A stretch of 64,000 nucleotides of DNA from NCBI RefSeq assembly GCF_028009165.1, contig NC_079243.1, positions 4,898,001-4,962,000 of the forward strand. The letters run 5' to 3'. The notes below the pieces were generated by a model. The model saw nothing but the letters and a program-made list of their open reading frames with translations, was not told the DNA's origin and did no database searches. Origin of the DNA: Akanthomyces muscarius. Its lineage: Eukaryota > Ascomycota > Sordariomycetes > Hypocreales > Cordycipitaceae. A program made the translations under genes and the position numbers. Shown piece after piece: positions 56,752-64,000 of the stretch; position 1 is the first letter of the stretch; each line of letters begins with the position of its first letter.

Positions 56752-58455
56752 TTAATCTACACCTTCATCTTCGTAAGACGCACTTCCAGCGTTATCATGC
56801 TTTGGCGTCTGGCCACCGCCGCTCGCACCGCTTCGTAGCATGCCGCTCGCACCGCCGCGGCCCCAGTTGCTGCTGCTGCCATTGCTGTTCATACGTGCTG
56901 GGCTACCGCCATTAGGCCGCTGCGGCTGTTGCTGTGGCTCCTCATCGAAATCGATAATGTCGCTGTCAATGTCTTCGAGCTCCTGCTCGATGGTGCGTCC
57001 GCGCGGACTCAGCCGCCGCAGCGGCACGGTGTTGCCATTTCCATTTGGACGCGGGTCCGTGTAGAGATTCGGGTCGCGGCCGAGCAGACGATCTGCTTTG
57101 CTGGCAGGCTGTCGTGACTGCTGTCTTGGCTGCTGCTGCTGTTGTTGTTGGCCGTAGTACGAGGGCGGCTCGGGAGGGGGCCCGGCTTCACCCCAGCCGG
57201 CGTTAATTTCGCGCTGGCGCTGCTGCTCCCGCTCGAGGCGCACGCGTTCGCAGGCCTCGAGCCAATTAGGGCTTGCTTCCCATGCCCAGCCGTCGCCGGT
57301 GGTGTTGCAGACGGGGATGAACCAGAGCGCGGGTGAGGGGCCCAGCAGATGCGTCATGTTCCTGCGCCAGCCGAGGTCAAACGCGCTGGGGAGCTTCTCG
57401 GCGTCCTGCTCATCGAGATACTCCTCGTACCGTCGGCGGCTCTGCTCGCGCTCCAGTTCCACATATGAGCGCTGCGCGGGCGGGCCGCGTCGTTGCTGAT
57501 GTTGTTGTTCATAGACCTCCGGTCGGTCCTCAGCCCAGCGCTGCTCCGCACCCTCTTCGGGCGCGGTGATGCCAGGCAACGCGGCGGTATGAAAGTCGAC
57601 AATCTGCTGCGCGACGGGGTGGAATTGGTTGCGCGGGTCGTGAGCGCGGTTGTAGGAGCGGCGCAGTGGCGAAAGATAGCGTGTCTTTTCGAGGCACTCA
57701 ATCGTGGTCTGCCCGCGCAGAGAGAGCATGATGTGCCAGCCAGTAAAGATGGCGAGCACGATGCCAATGATGCCGCTCATGACGGACAGCATGATGTAGT
57801 TGACGGGCATGAGGTTGTCGACCTCTTCTGTGATGCCGCTGATGATTTGCGTCCAGACCCAGGTGCCGCTGACAGCAAAGGAGTAGAAGCACAGCAGTGT
57901 TGTGTAGCAGAGGAAGAGCAGAAAGGCCTTGTAGTTGTGCAGGCCGACGCACGTCGCCAGCCACGGGCAGTGGTGGTCCATCTTTAGGACGCACCGCTTG
58001 CACGTGGAGCAGTGGTGCGCGCGGTCGGGTTTGCGCGCCTGGCACTTTTTGCAGAACCGCGTCTCGCCATTGCTCTTGACGGTGAAGGACGTCGCGGGGC
58101 GGTTTGTCTGCGCCGTGGGGAGCATGCCGTAGCCGTCGGTCGTCGTGGTCGAGCCCGCGGGTGTGAATACGGCGACGGTGTAGGCCCAGTTGGCGAGGAG
58201 GTAGATGGCAACGCCAATGGCAGACGAAACTTTGCCTGGAGAGAAAAGTTAGCATCAGGAGAGCTTGCAAGGTCTCCGTGTCCGGTAGGTCGGCATAGCT
58301 TCCATACCTAGCCATGCGATGCTGGTGTCTTCATTGCCGATATTGACGATTGTTACGACAGCCCACGTCGTCAGGCCATAGACGAAGAGCAGCGGAAAGT
58401 ACCGGACGATCGAGCAGCATGTGCGCTCGAGTCGGCGCGCCCATCGCCGAGCCAT
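56752..58455 (-). CDS. DHHC palmitoyltransferase, Pfa3-like
   Basis: Two exons, 58308-58455 and 56752-58235, with a 72-nt intron (GTATGG, branch GCTAAC, CTCCAG), encode 543 residues. The start ([15 protein letters not shown]) is the first ATG after an in-frame stop. Two hydrophobic segments precede the Cys-rich domain ([21 protein letters not shown]), and the catalytic tetrad DHHC is at residues 136-139, followed by [15 protein letters not shown] and two more membrane segments. The tail of about 330 residues is Gln- and Pro-rich and likely disordered. The layout matches Pfa3, which palmitoylates Vac8 at the vacuole, but other DHHC members are possible. Confidence 0.88.
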
Positions 58456-59232
58456 TCTGTCGTCGCCGAGGCGGCCGGTGGCCTCGAAGGGATGCTCGGA
58501 ATCGGAATCCAACGTGACGGTGTAGTCGACGCCTTATTGTCGCTTCATGGATACGGTCCGCGCCGCTTTGATATGGGCCTCTTTCCAGATAGTTGAGGCT
58601 CGGCCAGGCTTTGTGAGCGGTGTTTGGGCAATGTCGCACGTTCCAAAAGTGTTTGGTATAGCTGCGGGTGAGGCAGCACAGATTAGGTCATCAGGGGCGA
58701 AGGAGTGCTGCGCCACGGTAACATGCCGCTCAAGTCGAGTTACCTATTATCTTTTCTACATCTTATTATTTATCTTTCTCTTCCTCTTATCTTTTTTGTT
58801 CTATTTATTCTCTCTTATTCTCCTTATTTGCCCTAGCTCGCTTTTTTCTTTTATTCCTTATATCCTTATTCAACTTCTTCTTATTCTTCTAATAACTAGC
58901 AGCTTAGCCACTGGCGTCTTTCTTTGCTGGCCCCGTGGTGCGCCACGCGCCAACGGAAGCACATCTGGCGCTGATCGCTTGCTACCCTGTATCATGGATA
59001 GATTTCAAGATTTTTCAAAGTTTCTGTATGTAGAAAAAAAGGAATCCCAATAGCTATAGTCGAAGCTTGGTATCTGTAACTTCTGCGAATTTATCTGTTT
59101 ACCTGAAAAGGTCACAGCCTCCGCGCTTCGGAGCAACTCGTCCACGCACGCGATGTTAAGCCCTGTGTTGGCCATCGCCTCCAAAAATCATGAACCCACG
59201 TATACTCTACACCGCTTACATTGGCAGGGTTA
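58456..59232. other. Intergenic with polypyrimidine tract
   Basis: The interval from the DHHC gene start to the 3' end of the zinc-finger gene has no supportable gene. Its middle part, 58741-58900, is a T/C-rich low-complexity tract similar in style to 29556-29700, which may mark a dispersed repeat. Confidence 0.55.
58741..58900. repeat. Polypyrimidine tract
   Basis: About 160 bp are made largely of TTATT, TCTTCT and CTTATT words, with few G residues. Confidence 0.55.
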
Positions 59233-60685
59233 TCACCAGAACACCTTGTCAATCGCCTTCTTCTGAACATTGTACTTGATACCATCATTCCCACCACTAG
59301 CGTCAACATGGACAATGCCTCCGGTAAGTTGGTCTATAAACGCGCCGTAGTGTTCTGTCTCTCGGATTCGACAGTGCCCGGGAGACTCAGCATGAGATGT
59401 GATCGCTTCCACCGATTTAAAAATGCGCGAGCATTTCGGGCATTGGTACGACTTGACGCCGTGAGCAGGAGACTTGAGATGCCTGATTATGCCTTGCTTG
59501 TCATCATAGTACTTGCTTAAATTATCGTTAGCTTGAAGTCGCATCGTCTCGTAGCACTCTTACCCGCATCCCAACTTGGGGCAGACGTATTTGCTCATTA
59601 CGAGGCAACGATAGTTAGACGCATTAAAATATGGATGCTCAGGGTCGTCCAGATCCATAAACTCTGCTAAAGCTTTGGGCGCAGGCTGGGTCGCCGCCGC
59701 AAGCTGCTGGGTAGCTGGAGTGACGCGTCGGTTCCCGCGATCTCTTGCGATGGCAGCTTGGATATCTTTGGTTCCCCAGGCGCCTTGCCATTTGGCGGCC
59801 AATGGTGTGGTTGATGGAGGGGGCGCTGCCTTGCCCTTTTCATGGTCTGATTTGCTGTCTTGCGTTGCATTCTGCCATTTGGCTGCGAGATGATGGCCTG
59901 GCGATACGTCAATTAGCAAGCTTTCGTCGTCGTCGGTATCCGCCATTGTTTTATCGCTGGCGGTATCTGTTTTCTGTGGTCTCAGACACAGTCTAGAGTT
60001 CCACTTCTGAGGGATACTTTTTATCGTTGCTTGCGTTTCTTGTTTATTCGACTGCTGAGGCTCTTGCTTCCGCAGCACCTTCTCCGGAACCTTGGACTCG
60101 TGCTCCCGCGATGCTTGTGGCTCCTTCCTCAGGAGACCGGGAAAATGACCCTCTGAAAGCTCGCCCGGTTTCTCCGCACTGGGTGCTTCTACAATGTCGG
60201 CCCATTGCGGGACATGTATCTTTGACATGTAATTGGCAAAGCTCCCTTTCACAGGCTCGTTTGATCTCTTTTCAAGTTCTCTGTGAAAATCGAGTTTGGC
60301 TTCTCTCAGCATCACCAGGTCTGTCGAACCGATACGCGTGCACTGGCCGCGTTCGATGTGCGCGACCAGCATTCCGACTCGAGCGAAAGGGCCACGCCCA
60401 CAGCCTGGGCAGTGAAGACTGTGACTGGGTTCGTGGGACTGTGGCACTTGGAGTGAGTATAGAGAAGAGCGCAAAACCTGTAAATACCAGGATGCTTACC
60501 CGCTGGACGTGCAAGAGTTCACTCCTGGCCACCTCGAATTTCTCACCGCAGAAAGAGCAGTTTTTGTGATCCTCCCTGCCTTGCTCTCGCATTGCACATT
60601 TGTGACCCCACAGCAGTTTCCAGGAGGGAAACTGGAGATCACAAGGCCGGCAGGGAAACTCTGCATCTGGTGTAGACGATTCCAT
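59233..60685 (-). CDS. C2H2 zinc-finger protein with five fingers, function unknown
   Basis: Three exons, 60500-60685, 59564-60438 and 59233-59515, encode 447 residues. Three zinc-finger-like units occupy the N-terminus: C12-C15-H28-C30, C43-C46-H59-H64, then CPGCG...HIERGQC. Two C2H2 fingers end the protein: CPKLGCGKYYDDKQGIIRHLKSPAH and YQCPKCSRIFKSVEAITSH. Both introns fall inside fingers, and the predicted splices restore the missing ligands (His64 and the GCG-K junction), which supports the model. The middle ~230 residues are polar and contain two LAAKWQ motifs. The same general layout is known from uncharacterised fungal proteins; I cannot assign DNA or RNA targets. The TFIIIC gene lies 239 bp upstream on the same strand. 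Confidence 0.8.
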
Positions 60686-60890
60686 GGCTGCGGTGCCTTC
60701 TGTGCGTTGTTCGAAGCTAATTCGGGATGACCAAAACGATTACAGATGATTGAGCAAAAAAGAGTGCGTAAAAGTCAGTTTTATTGCATTACGCGCAGCG
60801 TTTGCCCACCGGCCTGTCAGCTGGCAGATGGGAAGTGGCACCTGGCAAGTGGCAATGCTGCAAACGCCGATGCTATATACCTGCCTACCT

Positions 60891-60900
60891 TAGGTACCTA
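60891..60900. repeat. TAGGTACCTA palindrome
   Basis: A perfect 10-base palindrome within a run of overlapping ACCTA/TAGGT words (60882-60913) just behind the TFIIIC subunit stop. A related palindrome TACCTAGGTA lies at 63841-63850. Confidence 0.6.
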
Positions 60901-60924
60901 CCTAGTACCTAGGAAATTACATTG

Positions 60925-62947
60925 CTACTCTAGCTCTGGGTATACGTCCTCCACCTCATCTGTGTTATTCAAGTGGCCACTACCATATTCATATCGATAC
61001 GGGCCGTTGTAACCCGGACCATCATAACGCGGACCATGATACTCTGGCTCGTTGTAGCCTTGACCGTGGTAATCCTCTGCTAGTTGATCCAGTTGGTCAT
61101 CTTCCAGCTCGGAGCCGCTGTTGTTATCGTCGTTGCTGTCAGCGCCCGAATCCTCCTCATTCTCCATGGCCTCCATCGGAGCTCGGGTTGGTGAGCTTGC
61201 GACCGAGGTAGGGTCATCGGTCATTGATGCTGCTCGACGGCCGAGTAGTTTAACATTATATCCCTGGCTCTTTTTCTTCGGGGGTTTGCGGCCGCGTAGC
61301 GCCGTGAGCTCTTCATCTGTGAGACGCAAGTTGGGCAGCGGCAAATGAAAATTGCTCGATGTTGACCTCGGTGGTGTCATGTCGCCGAACTGCAAAGTAG
61401 GGGCAAAATCTATGCGTGACAGTTGTCTACCAAATCGGATACCAACCAATTTCGTCTTCATGATGGCCTTGACCTTGGCCCACAGCCCACCGTGATACCA
61501 GCCGCTGCTGATGTCCCATGTCGGGCGCACAGCCGCTCCGTCAAGAAGCTCGCGGAGCAGAGGGTCGGTGATGTCGCAGACTTGCCAGACTTTGCCATCC
61601 GTGTCATATGTTTCACCGTCGAAAATATGGCTGGCTGCTCCCGCGGGTGCCTGACGCTCCTCCACCTTTTCGGGACGGCGGTACGTGCGCACGGCCGTAG
61701 GGCCCTGAGGTCGCTTGTGTTTGGTCAATTTGAACATGACGGTCTGATATTCTCGATATTTAGGATCTGTCCGTGGGTCAAGGCCGTAGGGCACAACGCA
61801 ATCTCGCCAGGGACCACCCTTGAATTGGTAGGCTGCGTAGTTGAGATATTTCTTGAGCTCGTTCCAGCTGTCAAGCTTCTTGCCGAGATGGTTTAACAAT
61901 GAACGTCGGGTCCAAATAGGGCGGTCTTCAAAAGCTGACTCCAAGTCTGCCAAAACTTCCATGAATCGAGCGTCCGTCACGTCGGGAGGCTCTTGAGGGG
62001 CAGTCGGCGTGGGATCATCAGCGCTGATAAAGTACCCAACTTGTTTGACAGCGGTGACGTTGACTGTGCCACCATCTGCAGTGGTGCGGACGTATGGATT
62101 TTGCGAGTAAAAGTAGTTGAACGGAAGACTCATATGCGTGAATAACGGCGGCGGTATTACATCCAGGTTTCTGGCCTTGTCGATACCTGGCTCGAAGGCA
62201 AAAGCCTTCATCTTTTCGACTGCAATAAGAGGTTAGCAGTATTACGTCTGGCCGGTGCAAAGACATGGCAAACCATTTCCGGTAAGGACTTGGTCCACGT
62301 ATCGGTTAGTAAACGATGAGGTAGACAAATCCCAGTAAAAGTCTGCGAGACCACGGAATCTATGAGTGTGGTTGACAACACCCACGGCGTCCACTTTGTA
62401 GCGGCCGACATTATCCTGAAGCTTTCGTTTGAGGACCTTGGGCTCGTCTTGGCGAGCGATCGAGCAAATAGAGCTTGCTTGGCCCGCATCGCGGATCTCT
62501 TGGTCGCCCTCCCAAGGTCCCGACGAGCCTCGCTTTCTTTTCCTTCCTGTGCGCTTTGGCACAGTGATTTTTAAGACGACGTTATGCGAAGCTGCATTAT
62601 GGGACATGATGGGGTTGCAGAATGGGCTCTCCGGATTCAAATAGAGAGGCAACGAGTTGCGCTGAGGGTCCAGAATCTAAGGCTGCCATTAGCATGGGCA
62701 AGTAGATGACAAATAAGTACCCTACATGCTCAAAGGATGGTAGGCGACCAAACGCCTTGATAGCGCGGTCAATGTCTTGCACGACTGCAGGAATTTCTAC
62801 GGCAGCAATCTCTGTGTTCGGTATGGTGAAGGTTGGCGCGTGCTGCGCTGCGATATCGGGAGTCGAGTTGGATCCAGGTTCTGGCGATGCTGGTACAGAG
62901 CGATCGGAGATAGAGACAACAGCACCATTTTCTGAATAAGAAGTCAT
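60925..62947 (-). CDS. Transcription factor IIIC subunit tau95 (Tfc1/Sfc1/GTF3C5)
   Basis: Three exons, 62726-62947, 62274-62676 and 60925-62219, encode 639 residues. Family blocks include ILDPQRNSLPLYLNPESPFCNP near the N-terminus, RGLADFYWDLSTSSFTNRY, then NLDVIPPPLFTHMSLPFNYFYSQNP and FEDRPIWTRRSLLNHL. The last two regions belong to the conserved DNA-binding half. The subunit sits in the tau-A arm of TFIIIC and helps recognise the A box of tRNA genes for RNA polymerase III. The C-terminus is acidic and ends in short Tyr-Gly-Pro repeats (YHGPRYDGPGYNGPYRYEYG). Intron 2 uses a weak donor, GTTTGC (62273); GTCTTT nine bases downstream would also keep the frame. Confidence 0.9.
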
Positions 62948-64000
62948 CGTGTCGGATGCGGGCAGACAGCAGAACGTCGAGCCAATGACAACTGGCTGCT
63001 TATACTGGGATAGCCGTTTGATGTGTGATTGACGCCGTTCTCGGCATCAGGCGCGACAACTGCCGAAGAAAAAAGACTGCTATAAAACGTCGAATACCAT
63101 TGGCATGGTCGTGAGCACAAATTGCTGCGCGAGGCAAAGGCTGTGACAATTGGCACGATATACTCTACACGGTGGTGGCGATGAGTGCAGAACTTGAGCT
63201 TGAGGCGCGTGTGCGGACAGTGTACACACTGTATGGAGACTGTTCTCGGCCCAGCGTTTGTGGTGCAAAACAACAACAAGCCATCACGAGACGGCCTTGC
63301 AGTGGAGGAGGCAAGGTAGGCGGCACTTGATTCCGGCATGATTGGTCCGTGCCCAACCTGCTAAAGCTGGCATCTGAGGCGGGATTGGCGCTAAGCTACA
63401 GTGGGCGAGACGCTGCAGGACCTTGGTGATCACCGATGGACGAGGTGACGAAGCCCTGGGGGAAGAAGGTAAGAGGATTGAAAGGTCCTGTAATTTAGAG
63501 GCCCGTCCCTCACTTCCACGGCCCTGGCTGCGTGGAGCTCAACGTCACAGTCGAAAGATGCCCGATAGCCAGAACCTTCGAGCTTCAAATAAACTGGTTC
63601 AGGTAGTTTGCCTTCTGGCTTTCTTGCCCTTTGTTGATGTGGGCAGTATCCTCGTCATCAAAGCATGAAATTTTGATTATTCCAGCATTATGCTTTGTGT
63701 GGCTGCTTCGTGCTTTCTTGCTAGGTGCTTTCAACAGCCCAAAACGTGCTGACCCGTGGGACACACTCGCAAGGGTAGCTTGAGCACACAGCCTTGCAAT
63801 TACAGCACCTTATCACAACCCTCATCCCCTGTAGCTTAGCTACCTAGGTACCTGTCTTTAGCGTGCTTCCCCGCTTTCGGCACCCTCTCAGCCTCTGTTA
63901 GCAGAGCTCCTGGCGCTGATGAGCCGCCCAGCAACCCAACTTCACCGCCCGGGCACGTTTGGCTTCCGCTAAGTCACTTGCCTGGCACGCCAGCAGACGG
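62948..64000. other. Intergenic at right window edge
   Basis: The last 1.05 kb hold the TFIIIC-subunit promoter and no recognisable gene. A perfect palindrome TACCTAGGTA lies at 63841-63850. Short open frames (for example 63423-63668) have no features. Confidence 0.55.

Overview
The window looks like nuclear DNA of a filamentous ascomycete, most likely a Sordariomycete of the order Hypocreales. The genes have short introns (about 48-113 nt) with GTRNGT donors and CTAAC-type branch points. They encode standard ascomycete housekeeping proteins, and one gene encodes a secreted protein with a heat-labile-enterotoxin-A-like domain, a family expanded in insect-associated Hypocreales. The order-level placement is inference from protein content. 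I saw no rRNA, tRNA, CRISPR array, or complete transposon.

Layout. 1-617 (-): 5' part of a Thr-rich secreted protein, cut by the left edge. 2795-4126 (+): secreted Ayg1-like alpha/beta hydrolase. 4644-6633 (-) and 7380-10594 (+): rad7 and rad16, the two subunits of the global-genome nucleotide excision repair complex, head to head. 11042-12494 (-): ornithine decarboxylase with a long leader. 16733-19787 (-): Cym1/PreP mitochondrial presequence protease. 20781-22371 (+): taxilin-like coiled-coil protein with an in-frame open extension behind its stop codon. 22.6-30.1 kb: gene-poor, repeat-tinged block whose only clear gene is the enterotoxin-A-like toxin gene (26232-27561, -). 30129-31609 (+): Ste24 CAAX protease. 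31897-35170 (-): Sdd3-like M16 metallopeptidase. 35944-38596 (+): Dsl1/ZW10-family tethering subunit. 38.6-52.3 kb: 13.7 kb with no supportable gene. 52346-55786 (+): phosphoinositide-specific phospholipase C. 56752-58455 (-): DHHC palmitoyltransferase, Pfa3-like. 59233-60685 (-): five-finger C2H2 protein of unknown role. 60925-62947 (-): TFIIIC subunit tau95 (Tfc1/Sfc1). 62.9-64 kb: no gene seen.

How the genes relate. The only pair with an obvious shared function is rad7/rad16: both products act in one complex, and the genes share a 746-bp intergenic region. Three metallopeptidases (Cym1, Ste24, Sdd3) lie within 19 kb, but they act in different compartments and the clustering may be chance. 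The toxin gene sits alone in the repeat-tinged block. Exon junctions were derived by hand from reading frames and GT/AG signals. Every multi-exon model given is a multiple of three and joins conserved protein blocks, but none is confirmed by transcripts.
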